From the NCBI RefSeq assembly GCF_001661345.1, contig NW_017962915.1, forward strand, positions 432,480 to 496,479: DNA of 64,000 nucleotides, read 5' to 3'. This document shows, in pieces, positions 9,504 to 18,326 of the stretch; within the stretch, counting starts at the first letter, position 1; the number at the start of each line of letters is the position of its first letter. The notes beneath the pieces are model-generated. The model was given only the letters and a program-made list of their open reading frames with translations, searched no databases and was not told where the DNA came from. The DNA is from Ascoidea rubescens DSM 1968. Lineage: Eukaryota > Ascomycota > Saccharomycetes > Ascoideales > Ascoideaceae. The position numbers were made by a program, and so were the translations under genes.

Positions 9504-10157
9504 TTAAACAATTTTTTGTTTTACGAAAAATGATTTGAGGTGTTTTAATTGAAAATAACCAACAATGATCAATACAGCTAATTGGATGATTGACCATTTG
9601 ACTACTCTTGAATTTGTACTTTCACTTTGATCTCTAAAGAGAGCTTCTCTTTCTCTTATAAGTTGTTGTTCTCTTTGAATTTCTTCCACTTTACCATTCA
9701 AATCGTGGATTCTACTAGTTAACCAATTGACATCGTCAGTTTTCTTTGAATCAACAGCAGCAGAGTAACCGATTGCCATATCTAATAAGATTCTAATTCT
9801 TTGGTCTTTTTTAGGGTATTGAGGAGTCAAACAAAACTTGTGCTCGCCAGAATCTGTAGAGGTGAAGGTAAATTCGGAATCAGATTTTGATTTTTGAGAG
9901 ACAACTCTGTGATTGTTATCAAAAGTTTCATCGACAGTGAGAGCTAAAACCAAGTTGTCAGGGTGATCAAAAGACTTTGTTTCGTCGTTATAAATTGCAG
10001 CATCAAATTTGGTTACTACTAAAGTATCAGCAGGTAGCTCTTCAAAGAAGCACTTCTTTTGGCCAGGGGTTGAGTAGTAATGCAAGGCATCTGATAAATT
10101 GAAACAAGAGAGTAGTATGAGCACAAAAGATAGAGAGTATGGAAAGGAGAGAAACAT
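9504..10157 (-). CDS. ERP1: p24 family cargo adaptor (Erp1-type)
   Basis: 217-aa type I membrane protein of the EMP24/GP25L (p24) family, which sorts cargo into COPII and COPI vesicles. A signal peptide is visible (MFLSFPYSLSFVLILLSCFNLSDA), followed by the GOLD domain starting LHYYSTPGQKKCFFEELPADT, with paired cysteines (KKCFFEE and HKFCLTP). A coiled coil follows (VNWLTSRIHDLNGKVEEIQREQQLI, about 145-170), then one membrane segment (WSIIQLAVLIIVGYF) and a short cytosolic tail QLKHLKSFFVKQKIV. The tail with Phe-Phe then Lys fits p24 transport signals. The sequence is closest to the Erp1/5/6 subgroup; the exact paralogue is uncertain. Divergent from the gene at 10519. Confidence 0.85.
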   Translation of the reverse strand: MFLSFPYSLSFVLILLSCFNLSDALHYYSTPGQKKCFFEELPADTLVVTKFDAAIYNDETKSFDHPDNLVLALTVDETFDNNHRVVSQKSKSDSEFTFTSTDSGEHKFCLTPQYPKKDQRIRILLDMAIGYSAAVDSKKTDDVNWLTSRIHDLNGKVEEIQREQQLIREREALFRDQSESTNSRVVKWSIIQLAVLIIVGYFQLKHLKSFFVKQKIV

Positions 10158-10518
10158 CTTGAAGGAGCTTTGGTGGGCGAGAGTGAGCTGAATCTGCTGG
10201 CGATGGAGGATTATCTGCTGGTATATAACACGAGTATCAACACGATCGAAAAAACAGTTGTTAAGTATTGCCGGGCAGAAGCCGGCGGAAGAGCGCCGCG
10301 CGTGCGCGGGCAGGGAAAATGCCGCCGGGTGTTTGTGGCAGCAGAGGAAGAAGAGAGATAAGAGGAAGAGAAAGCACAGAAAGAGGAAGCACAGGAAGAA
10401 GATATAAAGAGAGGTTTTCTCCTGGATGAGTTATGATCTGGTTGGACTCCATCGCCAGATCCCTTGCTAAGCAGTATCACAGCTCACCAGACAGACTACA
10501 ACAAAAGAACCCGTCGCA
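10158..10518. other. Divergent promoter with GC-rich core
   Basis: Shared upstream region of ERP1 and the gene at 10519. A core at about 10270-10335 is strikingly GC-rich, with many CGC and GCCGG steps, in an otherwise AT-rich genome. The right part is purine-rich (GAGGAAG iterations). No tRNA B box or other gene is seen. Confidence 0.5.
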
Positions 10519-11232
10519 ATGACAGTAACAGCAGCTATCAACTCAATTAGAGAAAGAGTAAACTCCAGTCAATTGTTGAGTTCAGACCCCGTTCGTAAGA
10601 ATGAGCCCAAAATTGTTGAATTGACCTCAGCAGAAGTCAGAAAGATCGAGAAAGTCGACCGAAATAAAGTTGAAACATCAACTGCAATAAAAGCCGCTGA
10701 AGGTGACGATGCAAAGCAGGAACTCAATAGTATCACCAATGTTGATGCCCATGATGCTGCAAGTGCAATGGAAAGAATGGGACCAAACAACAGTTTCCCT
10801 GAAAAGATGCTCAGACCAGCAAAGGCTGTTGTTGCAACAGCTCGAGAACAACTCAACTCAAGAGTGTATGATAGTCATGGAAAGGCAATTATTCGAAGCA
10901 ACTTGGATCCAATCTTGAAACCAATCAACGACAACTTGAACGATAACATCAAGAAGTTAAACATCGACATTGAGCCTGTTCCAAAAAAAGGGTACTCTAA
11001 CGAGCTTTCCAGAACCACAAGACTTATTTCAAGATCAACATCTTCTTCCATCAACCAGCTTTTAAGCAAAAATCCCAACCAAATGAGAAAGGACTTGTTG
11101 CAAGTGTACTACAAGGCCTACGACGAAGACGAGAAGAAAGACGCAAACATCTTGTCCAAACACTGGAACGCTGCCAATGCTTCTCTCAAGGCTGTTTCAG
11201 CTGTAGTTGGAGCCTCCAAAAAGCAGATCTAG
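10519..11232 (+). CDS. Unrecognised 237-aa charged protein
   Basis: Full-length ORF from ATG with ordinary coding composition and a GC content above its neighbours. I do not recognise the family. It is soluble, with no signal peptide or membrane segment. Visible parts are an N-terminal ITSIR-like helix with two Lys/Glu-rich segments (residues 25-65), an Ala-rich helix AKAVVATAREQLNSRVYD near 105, a segment IRSNLDPILKPINDNLNDNIKKL with amphipathic spacing, a Ser/Arg patch (TRLISRSTSSSINQLL) near 175, and an Ala-rich C-terminus (WNAANASLKAVSAVVGASKK) that could be an amphipathic membrane-surface helix. An amphipathic-helix lipid-binding role would fit but is only inference. Confidence 0.75.
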   Translation: MTVTAAINSIRERVNSSQLLSSDPVRKNEPKIVELTSAEVRKIEKVDRNKVETSTAIKAAEGDDAKQELNSITNVDAHDAASAMERMGPNNSFPEKMLRPAKAVVATAREQLNSRVYDSHGKAIIRSNLDPILKPINDNLNDNIKKLNIDIEPVPKKGYSNELSRTTRLISRSTSSSINQLLSKNPNQMRKDLLQVYYKAYDEDEKKDANILSKHWNAANASLKAVSAVVGASKKQI

Positions 11233-11719
11233 CGTCTTTGCTGGATGATCTCTTTTGCACTCTATAGTTGCTTCTAATTCCCTGTAGTTCCTTATAATTC
11301 CTTATAACTCTTCACAAAACGCTCGCTTACCTAATCACAACTCTAGCTTACCTAACGCCTGACTAACAACAGTACTTAAGCGCGGGCAGAGCGGCCGAAG
11401 GCGGGGTGTGTTTTTGTGGCCGTCGGCGTTCGTTTTTCCAATCATAGATTGTGGCACACGGGTCTCGGTGTGCGAACAGCCAATCAACGCAGCGCACGCG
11501 CCATAAGGCTTCTTTTGAACGTTTTCCAGCCGAATTTTTGCAGACCATCATCAAACCCATCTAGAATTACCTGATCAATATTCTCAGTTACACTCTATAA
11601 ATATTAATTCTTTTGGCTCTGGTTTTGCATTTTCCTTTGTCTTTAGAATCAATCTCTCTCTGTTCTTTACAGTATTCAAAAAACACTCTCTGAAATTCCC
11701 CTGAACACTCTTGTCCCTA
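11233..11719. other. Promoter region of the zinc transporter with GC island
   Basis: 11375-11530 is a GC-rich island (GCGGGC, CGGCCG and CGCACGCG steps). Two CCAAT motifs occur (near 11437 and 11481), which fit HAP-complex sites, though chance matches are common. No zinc-responsive element of the ACCTNAAGGT type is visible. No gene. Confidence 0.5.
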
Positions 11720-13195
11720 ATGATGGATGGAAAGCAAGTCAGAATTGTATCTTTATTGATACTAGATACAATCTTCTTCTTACTAGAAGTCATAATTGGT
11801 TATGCAGTTAACTCCCTAGCTTTAATTGCTGATTCCTTCCATATGTTGAACGATATCCTCTCTCTTTTTGTTGCCTTATGGGCTGTCAAACAAAAGAAGA
11901 AGGAGGCCACTGCTGATTATACTTATGGCTGGCAAAGAGCTGAAATACTTGGTGCTTTGATCAACGCCGTTTTCCTATTGGCCTTGTGTTTTTCGATCCT
12001 TATTGAAGCTATCCAGAGATTGATTTCTCCCCAGATTATCACCAATCCAAAGCTAATTCTCTATGTTGGTTGTGCAGGTTTAATCTCCAATTTCGTTGGT
12101 TTGGTATTGTTCAATGAACATGGCCATTCGCACTCTCATTCCTCATCCTCGAGTAAACATTCTCACTCTCACGCCAATGCTAATAACTCATCTTCAGTCA
12201 GTCATTCCTCCTCGGAAAACATCAATGAAATGTTACCAGAGACTGTTGTTGGAAGAATCGACGATGAAAGAACCTCTTTGTTACACTCCAAAAATACCCA
12301 AGCTCAAGCTCACTCCCACAACCATGCTCACACTAAGAAACACTATCATGATAATCCACATGAACATACCGACCATGATCACTCTGATCATTCGGATCAT
12401 GAAGACCTTGAAACTCAATTGGTACAGCAAAAACCTAAAAAATCACTTAATATGAAAGGTGTCTTTCTTCATGTTCTTGGTGATGCTTTAGGTAACGTTG
12501 GTGTCATATTAACTGCTTTATTCATTTGGAAAACAAACTACTCCTGGAAATACTATTTCGATCCTATCATCTCCTTAGTTATCACTGCCATTATTTTCTC
12601 TTCAGCTCTACCTCTTTGTAAAACCTCTTCAAAGATTTTGTTGCAAGCAACTCCAAATGACATTTCTGCTGATGACGTTCAATATGATATCCTAAATTTA
12701 TCCTATGTCAAATCGGTCCATGATTTCCATATTTGGAATCTCACTGAAGATATCTTAATTGCTTCTTTACATGTCGAATTAGATGCCTCTCCTGAAAAAT
12801 TCTTTGATATCTGTGTTCAAATTAAAAAAATCCTACATAAATATGGTATCCATTCTGCAACTATTCAACCAGAATTCAAATCCTTGGATTTTAATACTAT
12901 CAACTCTATAAACCCCATTAGTAAATCATCAACCATTAAATCAACATCATTAAAGAAATCTCAATCAAAATTACACTCCCAACCTCAACCTCAATCTCAA
13001 TCTCAATCTCAATCTCAACCCCAAACTCAAACTCAAACTCAAACCCAATCCTCAAATGTATCTCCAAATGCAACTTTAATTGCAAAATCAGCTCCTTTAG
13101 ATCATTCCTTAAGTTATGGGTCTGTTAATAATGGTTCCCAACAATGTCTTGTTGATGAAGAAACCGGTTGTAATTCCTCTGATTGTTTACATTAA
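11720..13195 (+). CDS. ZRC1: Vacuolar zinc/cation diffusion facilitator (ZRC1/COT1)
   Basis: 491-aa CDF transporter that moves Zn2+ (and related metals) into the vacuole in exchange for protons. Membrane segments run from VRIVSLLILDTIFFLLEVIIGYAV onward. The metal-site motifs HxxxD are present in TM2 (ADSFHMLND) and TM5 (HVLGDALGN). Between TM4 and TM5 lies a long His-rich cytosolic loop (residues about 130-230, with HGHSHSHS, HSHNHAH and HEHTDHDHSDHSDH), the signature of Zrc1/Cot1. The C-terminal domain (HDFHIWNLTEDILIASLHVELD) is followed by a Gln/Pro/Ser-rich tail with QSQSQSQ and TQTQTQ runs. The ATG at 11720 is followed directly by a second ATG; both give the same protein apart from one Met. 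Confidence 0.93.
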   Translation: MMDGKQVRIVSLLILDTIFFLLEVIIGYAVNSLALIADSFHMLNDILSLFVALWAVKQKKKEATADYTYGWQRAEILGALINAVFLLALCFSILIEAIQRLISPQIITNPKLILYVGCAGLISNFVGLVLFNEHGHSHSHSSSSSKHSHSHANANNSSSVSHSSSENINEMLPETVVGRIDDERTSLLHSKNTQAQAHSHNHAHTKKHYHDNPHEHTDHDHSDHSDHEDLETQLVQQKPKKSLNMKGVFLHVLGDALGNVGVILTALFIWKTNYSWKYYFDPIISLVITAIIFSSALPLCKTSSKILLQATPNDISADDVQYDILNLSYVKSVHDFHIWNLTEDILIASLHVELDASPEKFFDICVQIKKILHKYGIHSATIQPEFKSLDFNTINSINPISKSSTIKSTSLKKSQSKLHSQPQPQSQSQSQSQPQTQTQTQTQSSNVSPNATLIAKSAPLDHSLSYGSVNNGSQQCLVDEETGCNSSDCLH

Positions 13196-13686
13196 TTATT
13201 ATAGCATCAATTAAAACTTTTACAAAATTCAATTCAATTTTCTCATTTATTTTTTTTTTCACTACTCCTTTGATTTTTATTTTTTTATTCATTTTTATAT
13301 CCATTATTTCAATTTTTCACTCACTCACTTATTTTTTTTTCTTTTTTCTTTTCTCTTGCTAGTTGTAATTAGTTGTTCAATCACTAATTTATTAATTTTT
13401 TATAGTATAATATAATTGTACATTTATTTTTATTAACCTAAATCTAAATAAAAATCTTATTCCGAACTTTATTTCAAATTCTATTTATAATTTGAATTTT
13501 ATTTTCTTCCAATTTTGATTTCGTTTCCGGTTTTATTTTCTCTTTTATTTCTTCTCTTACTTACAGCTTAATTTTACTAGTTCTTGAAAATACTCTGGAA
13601 AAATAAATTAAATTACTTTATAAAAAATATATTGAAAAATTTTTTGTATCTTGGTATTTTATTTATAGATATATACTACAACACCC
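13196..13686. other. Convergent T-rich spacer
   Basis: Between the 3' ends of ZRC1 and the eEF1B-gamma gene. Long T-runs and pyrimidine-rich strings; several TATATA/TATAAT stretches could serve as polyadenylation efficiency elements. No gene seen. Confidence 0.6.
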
Positions 13687-14940
13687 TTATTTTAAAACCT
13701 TACCATCGCTGATTTCAATTGACTTACCACCAATAACAACAGGTTTATCCCAAGCCCACATATTATTAACAAAATCTTTAGTTTCAGCCGAGCTTGCATC
13801 CAATTTCTCATATTCATACGATTCCCAATCAGGTGCAACCTCAAATGCTGGTTTGAAATCTTGTCCTCTGACTAGAAGAGCACCAATAATACCATTGTTA
13901 TTATTAACTCCATAAACAACCAAACAACCAAATAAATATTTAGTTGATGCTGATAACCTGTTGAAAAAGCCTCCAACCAAATTATTTGACATAAAAGTCA
14001 ACGTTAATTCGTCATTATATTTATAACCAACTTTCCATAAGGACCATTCTTCGGGGTTAAAAAACTTATCCCAAAAGTATGGTAAAGCAGTTTCTCTAGT
14101 TTCCTCATTAGAATAAACACGTTTCCATTCATCTAATGGAATTGTAGATTTACCTAAGGCTTCTAATGGGTGTTTTTGTTTCTTTTTAACAAGTTGTTCA
14201 TCTTCTTGATCATCTTCTTTGGGTTTTTGTTTCTTTTCTTGTTTTTTAGGTTGTTGTTTCTTCTCCTTTTTTGGTGGAACAAATTCAACAGGTTTTTCTC
14301 TAAATTTGTAATCTTTGTAAATTGGATATAAAATTGGATGGCTAATAACAGTCTTGTACCATCTAACAAAGTTTGGAAATTTGGCTCTCCATTCATCACC
14401 CCACAAATGATCAAAACCTCTTGTAGCCAATGTAGCAGAGAATAAATCAGCCAAAGAGATTCTTTCCCCAACTAAGTAAGTAAAATTAGTCAATCTCTTC
14501 TCAAAGACATCAACAATCTTATCAATTTCAACCAATGCATTTTCAACTTGTTTTTTGTTGTAAGGAGAAGCACCAGTTAAAGGCTTAAAAGCTAATGGCA
14601 ATTGATACAATAATTCCGAATTAGCAAAGGATAACCATTTGATAATTTGACAGTAATCCTTAATAAGAATTTTTTCATTAGTTGAAGAACCTAGCAATTT
14701 TAAAGTATTCTTGGGATCTGAGGATTTTAACAAATACAAATTGATTGCAATACATTCATGCAACTTATAACTTTCAGCATCAATAAAAGTTGGAACCTTT
14801 TTCAAAGGAAAATTTCTTGTATAGTTCTCAGCATCTGATTCTGGTGTTTTGACAGCAACATCTAACTTAAAATAGTCAATGAAGGCTTTGGGCAAAACAC
14901 CACGAATGGAAGCAGTAGTATATAAAGTAGCTTGGGACAT
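13687..14940 (-). CDS. TEF4: Translation elongation factor 1B gamma
   Basis: 417-aa eEF1B-gamma (S. cerevisiae has two paralogues, TEF4 and CAM1). The N-terminal glutathione-S-transferase-like domain (1-205) includes the thioredoxin-like part with KKVPTFI and the helical part with GERISLADLFSA. A Lys/Glu-rich linker (about 215-255, KKEKKQQPKKQEKKQKPKEDD) leads to the conserved EF1G domain (260-417) with HPLEALGKSTIPLDEWKRVYSNEETR and WSLWKVGYKYNDELTLTFMSNNLVGGFFNRL. It anchors the GTP-exchange complex of eEF1A. The reading frame is uninterrupted, so the intron of S. cerevisiae TEF4 is not present here. The paralogue label is arbitrary. Confidence 0.93.
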   Translation of the reverse strand: MSQATLYTTASIRGVLPKAFIDYFKLDVAVKTPESDAENYTRNFPLKKVPTFIDAESYKLHECIAINLYLLKSSDPKNTLKLLGSSTNEKILIKDYCQIIKWLSFANSELLYQLPLAFKPLTGASPYNKKQVENALVEIDKIVDVFEKRLTNFTYLVGERISLADLFSATLATRGFDHLWGDEWRAKFPNFVRWYKTVISHPILYPIYKDYKFREKPVEFVPPKKEKKQQPKKQEKKQKPKEDDQEDEQLVKKKQKHPLEALGKSTIPLDEWKRVYSNEETRETALPYFWDKFFNPEEWSLWKVGYKYNDELTLTFMSNNLVGGFFNRLSASTKYLFGCLVVYGVNNNNGIIGALLVRGQDFKPAFEVAPDWESYEYEKLDASSAETKDFVNNMWAWDKPVVIGGKSIEISDGKVLK

Positions 14941-15467
14941 TGCAATGGGAAATCAGCTAATTAACAAAGATAGTCAATTTTATCAAACAGTTCAAAACCA
15001 ATTAAGAGTAATTGAGTTGTCAACTTATAATGAAAAAAAACAGCGAAGAAAAAAGGAAAGAACTAAAAAAATTAGTAATTCAAGGGAACAAATTAGAATT
15101 TTTGACAAAGACTTGGAAAAAACACGGATGTGGCACGGAATGTTGAACCACCGTATGAAATATGCAACTGTGTGCGGATATCTGCACCGGAAATTATTTA
15201 CCACCAACTCGGTAAACTTTTCTCACCCATAATAATGGCAACTGCACCAAAGTCATGCAGTAACCGCAGTTACGGTAGTACATGTGCTTTACCTGTTAAA
15301 CTGCTTCTGTATCACGTGACATGTAAACTTAAAAGTTCTGAAAAATTCAGTGAAGAACAAAAGCTGTTGAATGAATTGACTTTTATTTATTGTTGTTTAG
15401 ATATTCTCTGTTTCTCTGTTGCATCAATTCTGGTTTATCTGTTGCTTAGTTGGTTTGTTTATTTGAC
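14941..15467. other. Divergent promoter of TEF4 and NDC1
   Basis: Contains a CACGTG E-box at 15313-15318 and a perfect 14-bp dyad, GTAAC-CGCA-GTTAC, at 15260-15273. Either may serve the highly expressed translation factor gene. I could not find a convincing Rap1 site. No additional gene. Confidence 0.5.
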
Positions 15468-18038
15468 ATGGCTAGAATATCTGTGCTAAACTCCAGCAAT
15501 GACACCAAATCCAGCGAGTCCACCTCTGCTGAAACTGCTTCCACTGTGTTGAATTCAGACTACAAGATATCTCTCAAGAAAAAACCATTCTTCTATGAAA
15601 ACATATTTATCGAAGTATTGAATGCCAGATTTCAGTTCCTATCAAGGTTTTTGTTGTTTATTTCTGCTGTGGTTGCTTTTGTTTCGAATTCAATACATTA
15701 CCCAGTGCTCTTCAACTCCAATGCAACCTCAACTAATTTTCTAAAACAACAATCCCCAATATTGAACTTCAGTCTATATTTTACTCCTAACTCAATTGTA
15801 TTAAAATTCTTATTGCTTTCAGCTCAATTTTTAATAAGTTTTGCAATATTCAAACAAATAATCAACTATAAGAAAACATTCATCTTAATGGGCAAATCAA
15901 ATACTTTCACTCCCTTTTTCAAAAATTACTTTAATCAATTTTATAATCAATTTTTAATTTTAAAAAATTTCAGAGTTTTTCTCTTTGAAATTTTTCCTTT
16001 AGTTTATTCATTAAGTTTATTGTTTTTTCTGCTTCCACTAATATCCCAGTTCAATTTGTTATTAATACCTAAGATTCACCAGTATCCCCAAATTAATGAT
16101 ATTTTGATTTACATTCTCTTTTTGATATTTTATTATTCAATTATAATTTCCTCAGTTTATCATTTCCTTAACCTAAATCATTTTCCAATATTGAAGTTTA
16201 ATCAGTTTCACAATAAAATTGACTTTGGAAATATCTTTTCATTTTTGTCATTAAATCATTTTAAATTATTGATCTATTTAAATTTATTCATCAATTTATC
16301 AGCTTCTTTTATTTACTACATTTTGAATTTGAAAAGCTTCATCTATAATTATTTGATTTTTACTTGGTTACCTTTAGTTATTAACATTAACACAGATATT
16401 CCATTAAGTAACTCAAATTTTTCTATTTTCTATTTTTTTTCCTTTTTCAATCAATTTTTAAAATTATCTTTGATTTCACTAAATCTCTCTATTTTTTACT
16501 TGATTATTCATAATGCTTTCAAAATTTATATTCTACAAATCGGTTGTTTACATTATAATCAACCTTTATCATCAATTGCAAATGACTCAAAGACCCAAAT
16601 AGATTCAATCATTTCAGGCTTGTTATCTAATAAAGTGTTGATCAAAACAACTGCCTATCAGGATTTGGCTTATTTGTCAATTAATGATCAATCTTTCAGA
16701 AAGAATTTATACACAAATTTATCAAACATCACTGTTCCTGATAACAAAACCATTTCTTTTAATAACAATGACAATACTAATACTAATACCAATAAAAATG
16801 ATACAAATAGTAAAAAAAATAACTTCAATAATAAAAATTATAAGAATGATTTCAAAAAAAACAATTTTAATGATAATAAAAAGAATAATAACTATAATAA
16901 CAATAGCAACTATAAAAACAACAACTACAAGAATAATAACTACCAAAATAACAACCAAAAAAACATTAAAACAATTGAAATTTATTCCTGGTTCATTATT
17001 CTTCATCAAATTGAATCGTTAATTAATAATTCAATTAAGAACATAAATAAAGTTTTGGTTCAAAAACCCAAATTAGCTTTAAATATAAATACTAAACCAA
17101 GTAAAGATGAAATAAAAATTAAAGGAGATATTTCCGATAAACTATTTGGCAACATAATTCTTAATTCAAACTCAAATAATAAAAATAATTTAACTGATGA
17201 AGATTCCAATCAAAAAATTAATTTGACTCCAATTAAATTCAAAAATTCTAGAATATTTTCAAATGTTTATGGCTTATTGCAAGATCCAGATGCAAAACAA
17301 TCAAATTTAATTATATCAAATATTCAAAACTATGCAAATCTTATAAAGAACAATTATCCAATTTATTTAAAGAAATTTTTGGATTATCTTTTAAATAATT
17401 ACAAAGTTTTATCTTTCTTATTCAACTCAAATTTCAAAAATGACTCACAAATCATTTTGAATGAAAATTCAACAAATCTAGGTAATTCAATCATAATTAT
17501 ATCAAACTTGCTTTTGTTTTCAATTGATGAATCATCTATAGGTTTAAACTCAAATATTGTTTTTACTACCATTATCAAAATTTTGGATTTGTTAGACAAT
17601 TTAATTTCAACCACTGCTGTGTTTAAGAAAAAATTTTCAACTGAAATAAAAGATAAAAAAGAAATTGATATTATTTCAGAGATTCACGATTTAGCAATGC
17701 TGTATTTTTTCAAAATATCAGTCAAATATAAACATCTAATTAATGATTTACCCTTATCAAAACCTGTTTATAAGCTTGCTAAATGGTCAATTAACCAATC
17801 TTTAAAATCAAACAATGAGGAAAACAATTCAATATCCGATTTGAATATGAAGACTTTTGACAATTTGAAATCAAAATTAAATTTAAAAATGAAAGACTCA
17901 AACCTTTCTTTTTTAGAGCATGAATCCTCAAATCAGTTTCAAAATCAAACATCCACATCCACTGACACTTCGATGATGTATGATAATTTCAAACAAGAAG
18001 ATGATGTTACCACATTTGATGTCAGTATATTATATTGA
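15468..18038 (+). CDS. NDC1: Nuclear pore/spindle pole body membrane protein NDC1
   Basis: 856-aa integral membrane nucleoporin that inserts pores and spindle pole bodies into the nuclear envelope. The N-terminal third has about six hydrophobic segments (for example FLLFISAVVAFV, FLLLSAQFLISFAIF, SLSLLFFLLPLI, ILIYILFLIFYYSIIISSVY, LLIYLNLFINLSASFIYYIL). The family block IGCLHYNQPLSSIA...ISGLLSNKVLIKTTAYQDLAYLSIND follows near residues 355-415 and closely matches yeast Ndc1. The soluble C-terminal half carries an insertion of Asn/Lys/Tyr low complexity (residues 430-500), which explains why it is longer than the 655-aa S. cerevisiae protein. The ATG at 15468 is the first ATG in frame. Divergent from TEF4. 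Confidence 0.92.
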   Translation: MARISVLNSSNDTKSSESTSAETASTVLNSDYKISLKKKPFFYENIFIEVLNARFQFLSRFLLFISAVVAFVSNSIHYPVLFNSNATSTNFLKQQSPILNFSLYFTPNSIVLKFLLLSAQFLISFAIFKQIINYKKTFILMGKSNTFTPFFKNYFNQFYNQFLILKNFRVFLFEIFPLVYSLSLLFFLLPLISQFNLLLIPKIHQYPQINDILIYILFLIFYYSIIISSVYHFLNLNHFPILKFNQFHNKIDFGNIFSFLSLNHFKLLIYLNLFINLSASFIYYILNLKSFIYNYLIFTWLPLVININTDIPLSNSNFSIFYFFSFFNQFLKLSLISLNLSIFYLIIHNAFKIYILQIGCLHYNQPLSSIANDSKTQIDSIISGLLSNKVLIKTTAYQDLAYLSINDQSFRKNLYTNLSNITVPDNKTISFNNNDNTNTNTNKNDTNSKKNNFNNKNYKNDFKKNNFNDNKKNNNYNNNSNYKNNNYKNNNYQNNNQKNIKTIEIYSWFIILHQIESLINNSIKNINKVLVQKPKLALNINTKPSKDEIKIKGDISDKLFGNIILNSNSNNKNNLTDEDSNQKINLTPIKFKNSRIFSNVYGLLQDPDAKQSNLIISNIQNYANLIKNNYPIYLKKFLDYLLNNYKVLSFLFNSNFKNDSQIILNENSTNLGNSIIIISNLLLFSIDESSIGLNSNIVFTTIIKILDLLDNLISTTAVFKKKFSTEIKDKKEIDIISEIHDLAMLYFFKISVKYKHLINDLPLSKPVYKLAKWSINQSLKSNNEENNSISDLNMKTFDNLKSKLNLKMKDSNLSFLEHESSNQFQNQTSTSTDTSMMYDNFKQEDDVTTFDVSILY

Positions 18039-18326
18039 TTATACTTTTTGTTAAATTGAAAATAAAACAAAAACTTGTCTCATAATTTTTTTTCATTATC
18101 ACATTTTTATTTATTGCTTCATATATTATTTTTTTTTTGTTTCATAATGAATCCATTTAAGTTTTTTTATTCTATACTTATGTACAAGGAAGTTTTTAAA
18201 ACTATAAACACCTAGCTTAAGGATATAATCAGAAATAATTACCCCATTGCAAACAAAAAAAAAAGCATTTTTTCCTCAAGCTTTATAAATTTTATATGAA
18301 AATTAAAATGTTTAATACAAAAAAAT

